DNA of 64,000 bases from Nymphaea colorata (GCF_008831285.2 NC_045144.1:21405716-21469715), one strand, 5' to 3'; counted from the stretch's first letter, positions 1 through 12,329 are shown. The notes: generated by a model not told the origin, from the letters alone. A program made the numbers and translations.

Positions 1-1023
1 AAAATAGGAGCAATTTAACCCATTTTCCATAGATGTGTGTGTTGTCTAGAACAACAAAATCAACAGTTAACAAGCTATTCTTCTATCAATGATTCAATGA
101 AAAGAAAGCTAAGTGTCAGTTTCTGCATGGCAGTTGTGCAGATTTGGGTGGGGCAATTAGTTTTGAAGAGTCTAAGTGTCTTCATTTTAGTCCATCAATT
201 TTTTATGCACTATGAATCATTGAATTTATATGCCCTTAATTTTCTTTATTATAAACCAGGATGATGTGATTCAAAACCTGTTTTTTTTTTAAAGAGAGAA
301 ACTATGTACATCTCATTCATGAAATTCTTTTGGTCATTCAATCCCTTTATCAGAAAGTTTTGAGGCAAGGCACAGTAGGATTTGCGGCACAGCATCACAC
401 AAGCCAATAAAACAAATAGAGAGAGAAAGAAAAAGAAATAGAGAGGAGAAGAAGAAGACGAAAGAGAAGAAGAGTTCCACCCTTTTGTAAGTGGGGCTTG
501 CTCTAACCTGGTTTGGTGCATTTTAGCCTATGTCACATAGGTGCGGGGTGAGGGAGCTGGTGCGGGTACAGATGCAACAATTTTTCAAAAAAAAAAATGG
601 TATGGGTGCAGCAATGATGTATATATATGTGTGTGTGTATATGTATATGTATCATTTATAATATAGTTATTTAAATTTTAACTGTTTAGTAGTCTTATTT
701 ATCTATATTAACATATAAACTTTCTGTATTAGAGTTAGTTTAGTCAGGTGCGTGTTTAAAATGGTCATTCTTGGCCTGATTCAACCGACCGTACTGGATG
801 AGCTGTATCAAAGAAGCAGTGTTGACATGGGTGCAACAGCTGTCTAGGAGCACCCATGCAACATAGATTTTAGCAAACTTGCGTGAAGATCCTAAGTATG
901 GCAACTAACGGTGAGATGCTTGAAGGAGGAGGACCATGGAAACAATGAAGTTGTCTTAAGTTATCAGAAGGTTTTGAGGCAGGGTAGAGGAGGATGTGTC
1001 ACATAATATAATTAGATACATAC

Positions 1024-1061
<38 letters not shown>

Positions 1062-2903
1062 GGGTTTTACACTGTTTCTACAATATTTACCTTCTGGATG
1101 TGTTCTTTAATTTCAAAACATTATGAATTTATAAAAAGTGACATTTTTTAAACATGTAAATAGTAAATAACTTTCTTTCTAAAATCAACAGTTTGACTTT
1201 TACAACTCATCATACATGTTCAAGAAACATGATGTTTCAATTCACTTGTATGTTTTTAAATATTCAGATCTATCTGCACAATTACTTTTTTCAGATACCT
1301 TTACCAGCATAGTTCACCAATAGGGGTAGGCAGCCACTGTCACTCAATTGTTTCCAATTTTTTGGGCAATTATTACAATTTAAATTAATTTTTAAGGTTT
1401 TTGTAGTGTCAACAAGGAAAGGTGCTTGCATGTCAACTACCACTTTTGATTGCTGAGTTTGTTAATAAGCATATGAGAAATAGAGATCCTTTTTTGGTAA
1501 TCAACTATGAACTTTCAGTAAGGTTACCATACTTTTGTTGGGTAATCTGATGATGAAACCTACATATGTTCTTCGTTACTCTGATCTGTGATAATTTTCC
1601 CATTGCAAACATCCTTGTGACAAAGTTGCTTATAATCTTTTGATAGAATAACACTTAAGAGAGATCCAATTTTGTCCAAAAGGCATTGAAAGGTCAATAC
1701 ATAAAGACCAAGAAAGGAAGAGCAAGATCAATGTACTTAAAGAGCACACTCTCAGGAATAAATTTGAGAAACAGATAATATCACAAGGTGTACACACTCA
1801 ATATCATGACAAATCACGAAAAGCAAAAAAGTCAATCCGACAAATTGGCATGTGAAAGTGAGGACCGGAACTGGAAACTACTTCCAAAACATGTGGTAGA
1901 AATTTTTTCAGGAAAAAAGCATGGTATAATGAACTGCATTGTACAATCATAAAAGAGGAGTGAAGTATTTGAGATGCATTGCCTACTTAAATTATCAATT
2001 TATTTGTCCATGTGTCCTTATTTGATTAGGCAATATAGGAGCATTAAGAATTTAAGATGGTTGCAGAACAGTTAATAAAGGAAGACAGATGCACATATTT
2101 GGAGGACATGGTTAGCCTCTTGGAACAACAAAAATATAAATGGATACAAAGACCTTTTCTAAAAAAAGATAGAGAAATGTTAATCACGGCAAGAAGAGGG
2201 ACACAATTGGAAAAGCCAAATGTGCTTTAGGGGTAAGCGAAAACATCAGCAGCCAATAAGTCTTTTCCTGGCTGCCAAAAGCTCAAGTTGCACCAATGAT
2301 CATACAAACAAGCATGGCCTGAAAAAGCAACTTAAAGACAATGATTAATAGGCAAGCATGCTTGAACAAGGTAAACCACTGATGTAATTAATTGAACCAA
2401 GCTCAATCTTTGAATTTGATTTAATGAAGAGATCAGTTATTTTGTTGCACGATGCAGTGTTAAAGAGATAATAGACATAGGATCATGGAAATTGCTTCAC
2501 ATGACAAAAAAAAGTGCTCATTGCAATGGAAGAGCACCCATCTCTTAAGAAAAGATGCAATGAAGTTTGAATCATCTCTCCTGTGATTCATAAATCTAAA
2601 AGAAGAAAAAACGAGTTTGGCTAAGCTTCAGCTTACCTGGGCTAAAAGTCATGTATAACATGCACCAAAATTGGCTCAAACAGCCCAGGCCATGACTAAG
2701 CTAATTGTTGTGCAACCCTAAAATTGATGCAACACCATTAAAGGTTTGAACCCTCCACCAAATGGACTGGAATCCAAAGAAGAAAACCATATTCAAACAA
2801 AAAAAAATTGTCAAATTAATAAAAAATGAATAAAAAGACAAATAACAAAATAATTTCCTTTCTGACCCTAAACTTTCCAAAGCCACAAAAATGTGCATGC
2901 TTG

Positions 2904-2970
<67 letters not shown>

Positions 2971-5664
2971 TATGTGTTTTGAGAAAGGTTACATAGCTGC
3001 CAAACTTTAGTTCTGGTAGAAAGGAAAATGAAATAAACTAAGCAGGAATATAAATTTAAAATATTTTGGAAGATGTTTAAAGAGGTTGATACTTGATAGT
3101 TAGTAGTTAATATTTTTACATGAATTACCATTCTTTTTTTTGTTCTATGTACTGCTAAGCAGCTGTTGACTTTTGTCAGATAATTTACTTGATATGTTAT
3201 GTAAGCCTTTTAAAGCCAAACAGGAGAAGTGAGCCACCAAATTTTAGAGCTGGCCCTGACTTTGATCTCAGGAGAATAGAACAAATTGCAACCAACTAGT
3301 ACAAACAAGTTTTTGTTATAATATTCTGTGATTCACTGACAATTGAATGGTAGTATTAGTTATTAGCAAAAGGAGGTTGATTCATCATTAAGTTTTCATT
3401 AGCACAAGTGGACAATTCAATTGAATTAACAGCTTATTATAATGTTTGGCTACAGCTAATTACAACCTTCATGCTTCATTCTGAACTCTGAAGGCTGAAC
3501 ATGACAAACTACCTTCATAACCAGCTACAGTCCCCTGTTAAATAGAATTGATCTTGAGGATGGAAAAAATGTTTCTAAAATTGGTCCTGTTCCCTCCTCT
3601 GAAGAAGTTTTGTATATATGAAGACTTGAAGGAAGAGAATAGGAGATTAAAATGTGCAATGCCGAAAAGAAGATTATGAGGTTACTGACTAGCGACCCTT
3701 TTCAACAATATGCTGTTGCCAATTTCACTGAAACCATCCCTCAAGGAGGAAACTGAGAAGATAATGCATGTAAACCTGTAAGGATAATAATAGTCATAAT
3801 AACTTGTACGTAGCATGTCAGCATAAAAATTGAGAAAAAAAATCACGAAGACGCTGACATGAGATTCAAGAAGTTCTTGAGCACATTACTAACATAGTGG
3901 CAGAAGACTATCTAAAGAACATTTTTTTTCAACTAAAATAGATTTAATCTTATAAAAGAACACAAGTTTTTCAGAATTTAATTAGTGCAACAGGTCAACC
4001 TTTAATCTGCAAGTCCAGTTACAATTAGAAATTATGGTTGACCTTTCCACAAAAAACATCAAGTTTGTAGCTCTCTTAACATAAGGAAACCTCCATGAAT
4101 TTGAGCACCCGTGATCCACTGTATGTGCTTCCTATAACCAAGGAACTAGGAAGTACTGATTAGATGAATAATCAAAGTTTCACACGTTAGAACTTAGAAA
4201 CAGCTTCAAGGATGCATACAAGAAACAAGTAGCAGATATCAACAGCCAATGTTCAAATTAGTTCACATGCAAAACTCAACATCACCAAAGGGTACGCTCT
4301 TTTTCACCACTTCTCAAGTATTCTAACTTCATTAGTTGCAATGATGAGAATTTACCACCTCTCGTAATCAATCGCATAATCTTGGTATCACAAACCATAC
4401 GTGACACTACAAAGTTTTCTGCATGTGGCACACACAAAGATAACAAAGTCGTTCTACCATATAACGTAAGTGTGTAGTGTGTACGAGTATGAAAACAGCC
4501 ATTTAGGCCAAAAGTTGGATTCCAGTGCTTTTGTTAATCTAAAACTGTCTAAGTAGTCGAAATTGAAAGTCAGATGCAGGTTGTTTAAGACCTTAAAAGA
4601 CTAAGTGGGACTAAATGGGACATATCAGTCGACTCATCCAAGTTGAATGACAACAAATAAATAGATCCATATACGTGTCTCTGTATAGAAAGCATGCTCA
4701 CACATATTTATAGATCAGGGATTAGTTGGCTGACCAACGACCAGGTTGACCAATTAACTAGTTTAAGTAACTAGTTGCTGGCTTGAAACCTGGCCGATGG
4801 ATAACCAACTCATGTGACAAACTGGACCAGTCAGCCGTCCAATCAGGATTTTAAACGCAACGGTTCAAGTTTTACTCAATAAAGAATATTCATTATTTAT
4901 GTATCTACCACACCTATCTGTTTTCCAGAGAAGTGAAACAATAGACCGAATTACTAAAAAAACTTGACTGTGAAACATCCGTATACTTTTCTAGATCAAT
5001 TCAGTTCAGAACACGGTACTGAGGTACTCTGTCCATCATAAAAGGGAGGAACATCTGCAGGTTTAAATATCAAAAGGGAGAAAAAAAAATAGCAACATTT
5101 TTCTTTCTGAAAGAAAGAGGGAGGCTAAAATGAACCTACCTACAAGTGTGTGGAATAATGCAATTCACTTATAGAAATTCGGACAAGTCCACAAAAGTCC
5201 CCCCACTCCATGATTTTAACAAAAGAACCAAGACGAAGTTGGCCGTCCACAACGAAACACATGCAGCACGCCAACTAACAACACTTCAACCTCAAATCCC
5301 TTCTTTTTCTTCTTTTTTCTCCTTAACCAACCAAGCAAAGAAGAAAAACAAGTAATGCAGGCCAACGGCATGATCAACAAGAAAGACAAGAGAACTCCAG
5401 TGCAAAAGGGGAACCGCTGCCTGTAAAAGTCCCCCAAAACATGCATGCAAAGAGCCCTAAGAACGCACGTTTCCATCGTTGAGCAATTCCCAAACCCTAA
5501 TCAAGAAGCAAACTCCACGGTATGATCAGAAAATTTGTAAATTTGACGAAAACGAGGAAAATAGGTGGAACAAAAAGGAAATGGGCAACAAATGGAAGAT
5601 CGAGAAGGGCGAAATGGAGAGAAAAAAAGGGTTAAGGAGGAAAAGGAAGGAGAAAGAAGAAAAC
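1..5664. other. Long stretch without a recognised exon
   Basis: No reading frame here matches a family I know. It holds simple repeats (TA near 1036-1062, CA at 2909-2934 running into GA to 2966) and AT-rich unique-looking sequence. It lies downstream of the DEK_C exon at 5665-6170 on the minus strand, so it could be intron of that gene; I looked for the SWIB-domain exons expected next and did not find them. Confidence 0.5.
2909..2966. repeat. Compound CA/GA microsatellite
   Basis: A run of CA dinucleotides passes directly into a run of GA dinucleotides. It is a simple repeat, probably length-polymorphic. Confidence 0.9.
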
Positions 5665-6170
5665 CTGTCTTTGGACACCTCTGGAACAACGGAGCCCTGG
5701 GGGATATCAACCTTGACGGAGCAACCATAATTCGCCTTGGGATCAAATGCCGGCATGTCGACGAGGTCGCCATACGAAGGGATGCCGACGGCGACGCCGC
5801 CATGGCCGTGGGCGTGGGGGAGGTGGTGGAACTGCGGCTGCGGCTGCGGCTGCGGCTGCGGCTGGTGCTGGTGCTGGTGCAGACGCTGGTGCTGGTGTTG
5901 GTGCTGACGCTGGAGCTGCTGCTGCTGCTGGAGCTGCTGCTGCTGCTGGAGCTGCTGCTGCTGCTGGTGGTGCTGCTGGGGAGAGAAGGGGATGCGCTTG
6001 GACTGGACGATGAGGTCGATGTGTTCGCGGATGAAGGCGCGCTTGTGGGAGAGGTCGACTCCCAACTTGTGTTCGAGTTGCTGGCGGATGTCGCCGGAGG
6101 TCGTCACGGAGAAGTCGGCCTGGTTGAGCAGCGTCTCCAGCCCAGACAGTATCTGTTCGTCGGTCACCAT
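5665..6170 (-). CDS. DEK_C/SWIB-type chromatin protein, first coding exon
   Basis: The exon starts at ATG 6170-6168 and runs 168 codons plus two bases to a donor (ACAG|GTTTTC, intron from 5664). Residues 1 to about 59 form a DEK C-terminal-type helical domain (MVTDEQILSGLETLL at the start, then DLSHKRAFIREHID). After it come glutamine runs broken by Leu, His and Pro (about residues 64-113), a His/Gly stretch, then DMPAFDPKANYGCSVKVDIP. In plants this N-terminus is joined to two SWIB domains (UAF30/spp27-like, transcription and chromatin work in the nucleus), and VSKD followed by a split Arg codon fits that family. The SWIB exons are not visible downstream, so the gene either has introns running past the window edge or is broken. 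The domain call is good; the function is from family knowledge. Confidence 0.72.
5830..5975 (-). repeat. CAG/CAGCAC trinucleotide tract inside the DEK_C exon
   Basis: Imperfect GCTGCTG and GCTGGTGCTG repeats on the plus strand read as Gln-rich sequence with Leu, His and Pro breaks on the minus strand. All other long reading frames over this interval are by-products of the triplet repeat. Confidence 0.85.
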
Positions 6171-6360
6171 CGAAGCCCGTAGCTCGTGATGCCTCCTTCA
6201 CGCACCATATAACAGCAATCCCACCGCCGCCACCACCACTTCAACCAGCACTGTATACTTCCTGCCTCCACTCCACTCGCCCCCTCTTCCTTCACCTCTT
6301 CTCCGTCTCCCTCTCCGTCTCCGTCTCCCTCTCTTCCTTTTTCAAACCAAAAACCAACAA
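6171..6360 (-). promoter_or_regulatory. 5' leader/proximal promoter of the DEK_C gene
   Basis: On the coding strand this is a purine-rich (GAGACGGAGAGGG-type) stretch directly upstream of the start codon, as often seen in plant 5' leaders. A long TA repeat (6385-6436) lies just beyond it. No clear TATA box was picked out. Confidence 0.35.
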
Positions 6361-6382
6361 AAATAAGGCCTTTAATTTTTCT

Positions 6383-6437
<55 letters not shown>

Positions 6438-6739
6438 GTTAACTCAAAGTTACCCGACCATTTAAATAAACAGTAATAAGTGGTTGAAAGGAAAATAATG
6501 GAAAAATAATATTAGTTAATATTAAATTACAAAAATAATAATCATTTTTTTTCTTTCAACCATCTATACATTTCCAAAACCCTTCATTCAAACATATATA
6601 TATATATATATATTTATATCTATATATCTTCTCAACCCACCAACAAAATAAAGTTCTTTAGTTTTTCTTTTCCTCTCAACCTTTCGCTATTCTCAATTCA
6701 CCAATAAAAATAAAGTTTTCTAATTTTTTTTTCCTCTCT

Positions 6740-6783
<44 letters not shown>

Positions 6784-8350
6784 ATGACTCTCGTTATAAA
6801 AAATCATCCAACCATTTAATCAAAGGTGTTCATTTAAAGCTAACAGATGATTGAAAGAAAAAAAATTATGAACTAATACTAAATCATAACTATCTGTTTT
6901 TTCTTTTATTTTTCTAAAAAGCTACAGCCATCATTTTATGGTGTCATGTGAACTATCTAAGATAAAAACAATGAGAAAAAAAAATGTAAAACAAAACAAC
7001 AGAATTGTCTATTACTTTATATTTTTTTTGTTTTCTCTCAACCATCTATTCTCATGAATTGAACAATCCTTCTGAACTAAGTGATTGCCATAGTGATTGC
7101 CAATAGTGAAAATCACTATTCAATTTTCATATATTCTATATACTCGTAAATTTCATACTCATGTATATAAGATGATAAGTCAAAAATAACCGAAGATCTT
7201 TGCACTTTAATCATTTGAAAAATAGTCTATGCTTAATACAAGACTCACTATCATATGGAAAAGGAGGATAACTTTAGAATTCAGACCTTAAGGCAAATGC
7301 ATTTACAAGGGGGTTTAATAAGTATGGTAAGCAAGAGTATCATATTAAAGGGAAATTGATTTTGAAAGAAATCCATTAATGAGTTCAAGAGAATGTCATT
7401 GTTTAATTTTTCAGTGATTTTGCCTTAATATTGGAAGTAAATTTATGAAATGTCATGTTATAGACTTTCATGAATCCGTCTCAATTTTTAAAGCAGTTTC
7501 ACTGTACAGTAACAATTTATTACTAGTACTAAACTGCTTCTGAAAGATTGATTAAATGAATAAATGATTATCCCTCAGCCTCTTAGTTTTAGAGTTGCGT
7601 TGGGGAGGTTGGAGTGGGGGAAGACCAGATCTCTTTTAATGAAAAGAAAAAGAAAAGGAAAAAAAAATGATGAGGTAAGTTATTTCAAGAAGGTGCCTTT
7701 GATTTGCTTGAAAGCAATGAAATTTTGGATTTAATATATCCATTCTTTAAGATTTATCAAACAAAGGATTTTTTATTCCAGGATTGTAGATCTATTTCAG
7801 AATCAAAATTCCGGAATTATGTTCCCACCTAAGGTTAATATTGTTTTGGATGGTGAAGAGAAGACTAACAGATCCCTGACATTCATGATTGAATATTTGG
7901 ATTATGAGCTCTAGATTCTTGAGAGATCTATCTCTGATCACAACAAAACTTTATTTTAGATTATTAATAGGAATTAGATAGAAGGGCTGTGTTCCCATTT
8001 TATAACTTTGGTTTTGTATTAAAGGGTGTAGAGAGGGGATGGAAGGAAGGTGGTTATATAATGATTTAAGTATGTGAGAGGGGCAATGAACTGATCGATG
8101 AACATGTAAGGGAGAAAGAAGCAGTTGGAAGATAATTGAAGGAAACTGGCCTTTCCTATGCCCGCTTATTTAGGTTTATAGAGTATGTTTCAGGAACTTT
8201 TACTGTTTAGAAGTAGAGAGCACTGGGACGTAACAGTGACCACTCTAAGATTCAAATACGAGTTTTTGAAGGAGTTAGACCACCTTACTGCCCAATACGC
8301 TACCATCCCTCGGGGTGAGTGACATGAATTAAACTCTAAAATCTTGTATA
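6361..8350. other. AT-rich intergenic stretch with imperfect repeats
   Basis: It contains three TA microsatellites (6385-6436, 6594-6613, 6744-6777). Two related blocks of about 300 bp (from about 6437 and from about 6780) share motifs around CCATTTAA and TTGAAAG in the same order, so an old direct duplication is likely. No gene is seen. Confidence 0.45.
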
Positions 8351-8357
8351 AAACTAT

Positions 8358-8423
8358 GCAAGCTTGAAAGAAGAACATGATTTATGTGTGCAAGCTTGAA
8401 AGAAGAACATGATTTATGTGTTT
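8358..8423. repeat. Near-perfect tandem duplication, about 33-bp unit
   Basis: The unit beginning GCAAGCTTGAAAGAAGAAC is present twice in direct succession with essentially no change, so it is a recent duplication. Confidence 0.85.
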
Positions 8424-9008
8424 AGTGATGGTCATCAAAAGATGAGAGACCTAGGGTTGGTGACCAATTGCTACGGAAAAAAGCAAGGAAGTGGACTTGG
8501 AAAAGCTTGATGATGTGAGCTTGAAGATGGAAAAGAGGTAAATAGGTTGGGACCGATTAAGAAAAATGTCCAAAAGTATTAATTAACAGCTCAGGACTCG
8601 AGAAATTTTGAAAAAGCAGAACAAGGGAATTTGGTGCAAACGATGGGCCGGTCCAGCGTCCGGACCGTCCGGCACACCGCGTTTTCAGAAAAAAAAAAAA
8701 AAACAATGTGTTTACTTTCGGGTGGTTTACTTGGTAGACAAGCAACTGAGAACGGAAACACTTCTTTTTTCGTTTTTGCAAAATGGCACCTCGTTTAAAA
8801 GTAAATTTCTATAAAATAGAAACTATTTCAGTATTTTGCAATATAATACGCAAAAGCAACCGCCATTCTGAGGAAAACCAAAAACAAAAGGTACCAAGTG
8901 TTTTTCCCCTTTACTTTTTGCTTCAAAAACAGAGGGCAACCGTTGTAGGGCGCGCTCTCTCTCTCTACACTTTCTCTCTCTTCTGTAAATGGAGCTCGTC
9001 TGATCTTC

Positions 9009-9016
9009 TATATAAA
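9009..9016 (+). promoter_or_regulatory. TATA box of EF-hand gene A
   Basis: TATATAAA lies about 140 bp before the start codon. The surrounding block differs from the TATAAAAGCCC block shared by copies B to E, although the leader just before the ATG is shared, so copy A has a different core promoter. Confidence 0.6.
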
Positions 9017-9148
9017 CCCCATGCGAGTTTCCCGTTCACCATCAACGGCAGTCGCCGAAAAGCAGCAGTTTCTTCTTCCTGCGAGTCCTTGATATCTTCT
9101 CTCTTATTTGTATCGAAACCGCCATTGTTGCTACCCTCTGCTACCATC

Positions 9149-9562
9149 ATGAGCATCGCGGTGTTGGACGGCGCAACCATCAGGTCCTTTGTGGGGGACG
9201 ACGAGGCCTTCCGTCGCTCCGTCGACGACCGCTTCCTCCGCCTCGATACCAACCGCGATGGTCTCCTCTCCTACTCCGAGTTCCTCCACGAGCTCCAGCG
9301 GCTGAGGGTCCTCGACTCCTCCGGCTTCGGCGAAGAAGAAGCAGCGTGCAGCGGGGAGCAGCTGCCGCTCATCTATGCCGCCATGTTCCAGGCTTTCGAC
9401 CGGGACAGGAGCGGAGCCATCGACAGGGCGGAGTTCAGGGAGGAGATGAAGCGGATGCTGCTGGGCGTGGCCGACGGCCTGGGGGCTCTGCCCGTCCAGA
9501 TGGTGCTGGAAGACGACAGCTTCCTGAAACTCGCCGCCGACCTCGAGTCCTCTGCCTTCTGA
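9149..9562 (+). CDS. Two-EF-hand calcium-binding protein, copy A
   Basis: An intronless gene for a 137-residue protein. Canonical calcium loops are at 33-44 (DTNRDGLLSYSE) and 84-95 (DRDRSGAIDRAE), each with acidic or oxygen ligands at positions 1, 3, 5, 9 and 12. The N-terminus MSIAVLDGATIRSFV and the C-terminal half (VADGLGALPVQMVLEDD) are typical of a plant family of small EF-hand proteins, presumably cytosolic or nuclear calcium sensors. The frame is open upstream to 8783, but this ATG was chosen because all sister copies start here and a TATA box and leader precede it. The coding region is GC-rich in an AT-rich setting. From about codon 45 on it differs from copy C at only a few bases. 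Function is inferred; the target is unknown. Confidence 0.9.
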   Translation: MSIAVLDGATIRSFVGDDEAFRRSVDDRFLRLDTNRDGLLSYSEFLHELQRLRVLDSSGFGEEEAACSGEQLPLIYAAMFQAFDRDRSGAIDRAEFREEMKRMLLGVADGLGALPVQMVLEDDSFLKLAADLESSAF

Positions 9563-9839
9563 TGCAGAAACAGACTCTCCTAGTAGCTAGTTTTTTTGAG
9601 CGTCATTCCTCTCATCTTTTCTGATATACACGACAAGAAAGAAGCCAGTTTTGTTTGTTCTTTTTGGTTTCTTTATCAAGAATTCCTTCATTGGTGGGTG
9701 GGAGTTTTTTTCTGCAAGAGTTTGATGATTGATGTAATGTTGATCTCAGTTTAAGTCTTTCTTAGTTTTATGTCCTGAGTTTGTATCGGATTAACCATTG
9801 ATTCGTGTCTTCTTTGTACTCGATATCGAGGATGAAGGG

Positions 9840-10180
9840 AAGACGGTTTTTGTTTCGTTCTTTTCATCTATTCTCTTATTAAACTTCCTTCATTGGTAGG
9901 AGCTTTTTCTGCAAAAGATTGAGCGTTGATGTAATGGTGGTCTCTGTTCGGTCCTTTTTCGATTATATGTCCTCCACCGCCTCTGATCGATTTTCTTAAC
10001 GAGACCCGTGCTTCTCTGTTTACTGTTTAAGCGGGAACTGAGCTTCATCTCTTCAATCTCTGTTCTTTTTCTTTTCATGGTGAGACGAACCAAGTCTTCT
10101 GTTTTCTTCCCCTCATTTACTGGTAAGATTGTGACTGCCGTTTGAAATCCGAAGACCAAAAATTTACAGAACTTCATCGA
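9840..10180 (+). pseudogene. Orphan 3'-UTR of a lost EF-hand copy
   Basis: Gene A is followed by its own 3' tail (to about 9835) and then by a second tail. Both carry the 'cattggt..ggag..tctgcaa' and 'tgatgtaatg.tg.tctc' motifs. The second tail matches the 3' flank of copy B (about 11960-12330) including the 'actgagcttcatctcttcaa' block and the end near AAAAATTT. No coding part precedes it, so it looks like the remains of a further array member removed by unequal exchange. Confidence 0.6.
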
Positions 10181-10856
10181 TAGGCTTGTTGAGTTTGAAT
10201 TTGAACGGCGAACTTAAGTTACTTCAACTGGTTATTTGGTAGAAACTAAAACTCGTCTTGATCACTGGGAATACCTTAAAAAAGATTTGAGGGTCGATGA
10301 AGTTTTAGAAACTGAAGATGCGTGAGATTTCGAGTTGAGCAGTGTCAGATTTTGAGCATGGCAATAACTGAGTAGTTCAAATGGTATACTTTTAGTTGCG
10401 TTCGATTGTTCACGGATCTATGACTTGAACTACAGACTCTTGTACTGTTGCACAAACACCGTATTGAAGAGAAAACTGATAATCAATTCGAACAATATAG
10501 GAGTAAGAGATTGTATATATGGCTATGAGGAATATATATATGAAATTGAATGGTATAGTTAGTTTGAGTTACCCAATTGAGAAAAAAATAAAGAAAGAAA
10601 GTAATGGGCATTTTCATCCTTTAGTATTAGTTTATATATATTTATTTTGTTTATATCTTAAATGACAAAAGTAAAGTGGGTGACTATAAAAAGATGGAGC
10701 CAAAATCTTGTTTTCAGTCAACATATTAACTAGTTTTCGAAAATTTTTTCTCACAATGTTCAGCCAGTGCAATGTCGATGGACAAGATCATGTCAGTAAT
10801 AATCGAAGAATTGTAACTCTTTTATGGTTTCCTTTTTTTGTTTAAAAAATAATTGA

Positions 10857-10960
10857 GTGAGTTTAAACGAGCTCCAACTCGGTTCATCGAGTCGAGTTCA
10901 GGCAAAACTTTATGAGTCGAATTTGAGCTCTGAGTCGAGCCGAGTAGCTATCCATCCCTG
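10857..10960. mobile_element. Fragment of the GAGCTCGA-rich MITE family
   Basis: Repeated gagctc, gagtcgag and cgagccgag words match the element at 39400-39829. Only one end is present. It sits just upstream of the promoter region of copy B. Confidence 0.4.
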
Positions 10961-11308
10961 TATGGTTACCGTGGGCGCAGCTGCTCGGCCGCACCATCCC
11001 CACCGTGCCTCCTTCAACCGCAAAAGGCGAAAACCGACATGAGAAAACCTTTTGCTGTGATTCCAATTCCATTCTTTCCCCTTGCCGCCTTTAATGGCAC
11101 CGACCTCCTCAAGGATACCTACCCATAAAGACAGAGAATTCTTCGCGCGGACTCGAAGCAACGAACGGAGAGTTCTCTCCTTCTCTGTCAAAATCCGTTG
11201 AAGAAAAAGTTCAGGATTCTGTTTCCGTGTCTCCTTCTCAGGCAGTTTTTTATTCAAAACCAACAGCCACCCTCACTCTGTTCTTTCTTTAATCGGTTGT
11301 TGGTTGCC

Positions 11309-11316
11309 TATAAAAG
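11309..11316 (+). promoter_or_regulatory. TATA box of EF-hand gene B
   Basis: TATAAAAG lies 140 bp before the start codon, in a block (GTTGGTT..CTATAAAAGCCC) shared with copies C, D and E. Confidence 0.7.
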
Positions 11317-11448
11317 CCCATGGCTGGGAGCCTCTGTTCACCAGCGACAACGGTCACAGAAAATTAGCCTTCCTTCTTTCTGATCAGTCCTTGACATCTT
11401 CTTCTCTTCGTATCAAAACCGCCATTGTTGCTACCCTCTGCTACCATC

Positions 11449-11862
11449 ATGAGCATCGCGGTGTTGGACGGTTCCACCATTAGGTCCTTTGTGGGGGACG
11501 AAGCGGTCTTCCGCCGCTCCGTCGACGACCGCTTCCTCCGCCTCGACACCAACCGCGACGGCCTTCTCTCCTACTCCGAGTTCCTCTACGAGCTCGAGCG
11601 CCTGAGGGTCGTCGATTCCTCCGGATTCGGAGAGGAAGCAGCGGCGCGCAGCGGGGAGCAGCTGTCGCTCATCTACGCCGGAATGTTCCAGGCGTTCGAC
11701 CGGGACAGGAGTGGAGCCATCGACATGGCGGAGTTCAGGGAGGAGATGAAGCGGATGCTGCTGGGCGTCGCGGACGGCCTGGGGGCTCTGCCGGTTCAGA
11801 TGGTGCTGGAAGACGACAGCTTCCTGAAACTCGCCGCCGACCTCGAGTCTTCTGCCTTCTGA
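11449..11862 (+). CDS. Two-EF-hand calcium-binding protein, copy B
   Basis: A 137-residue sister of copy A, intronless, with loops at 33-44 (DTNRDGLLSYSE) and about 84-95 (DRDRSGAIDMAE). It differs from A and C in the linker (YELERLRVVDSS, EEAAARSGEQLSLIYAG), and there it is almost identical in nucleotide sequence to copy E, which lies 16 kb away. Its C-terminus (ESSAF) instead matches A and C. The start was chosen by alignment with the other copies; the leader 'accgccattgttgctaccc' is shared with A and nearly shared with E. The pattern points to gene conversion. The cellular target is unknown. Confidence 0.9.
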   Translation: MSIAVLDGSTIRSFVGDEAVFRRSVDDRFLRLDTNRDGLLSYSEFLYELERLRVVDSSGFGEEAAARSGEQLSLIYAGMFQAFDRDRSGAIDMAEFREEMKRMLLGVADGLGALPVQMVLEDDSFLKLAADLESSAF

Positions 11863-12329
11863 TACAACAACAGACGCTATTGGAAGCTAGTTTTTTTTAG
11901 TTTCATTCATCTAATCTTTTCTGATATACGTGACAAAAGAGAAGCCGGTGTTTTTTCTTTGTCTTTATGGAAAAAATTCTTCGTTGGTAGGAGTTCTTTT
12001 CTGCAAGAGATTGATTCCTGATGTAATGGTGGTCTCTGTTATTGCCTTTTTCGATTGTATGTCTGCCATTGTATCGAATTGATCGTGTCTTAAATTCGAG
12101 AAACTAAACAAGAGAATAATGAGTTGCTCTTTTGAAGTACTTCCGCTCCTACCATGTCTCTTCCTTCTCTTCTCTGTAATTGTTTAAGTCGATAAATCAG
12201 GTCATGAAACTGAGCTTCATCTCTTCAAACCTTAGCCTTCTTCGGTTCTTCCTCTTCATGGTGCGAAGAAGAAGTCTTCTGCCCTGGTAACTGTTTTTTG
12301 AAATCTGAAGGCAAAAATTTGTAGATATG

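Noticed and set aside
5565-6182. Long plus-strand frames opposite the DEK_C exon (poly-Leu, poly-Ala, poly-Gly products)
   Set aside because: They arise from the CAG-type triplet repeat read in other frames; only the minus-strand frame starting MVTDEQ has a conserved domain and proper splice site.
8205-8330. tRNA- or SINE-like stretch on the minus strand (TAGCGTATTGGGCAGTAAGGTGG, then ATTTGAATC)
   Set aside because: A-box and B-box likeness is weak, no cloverleaf can be drawn with confidence, and no A-tail or target duplication was found.
8783-9148. N-terminal extension of EF-hand copy A (122 extra codons)
   Set aside because: It would run through the TATA box and leader, and has no counterpart in copies B to F, all of which start at MSI.
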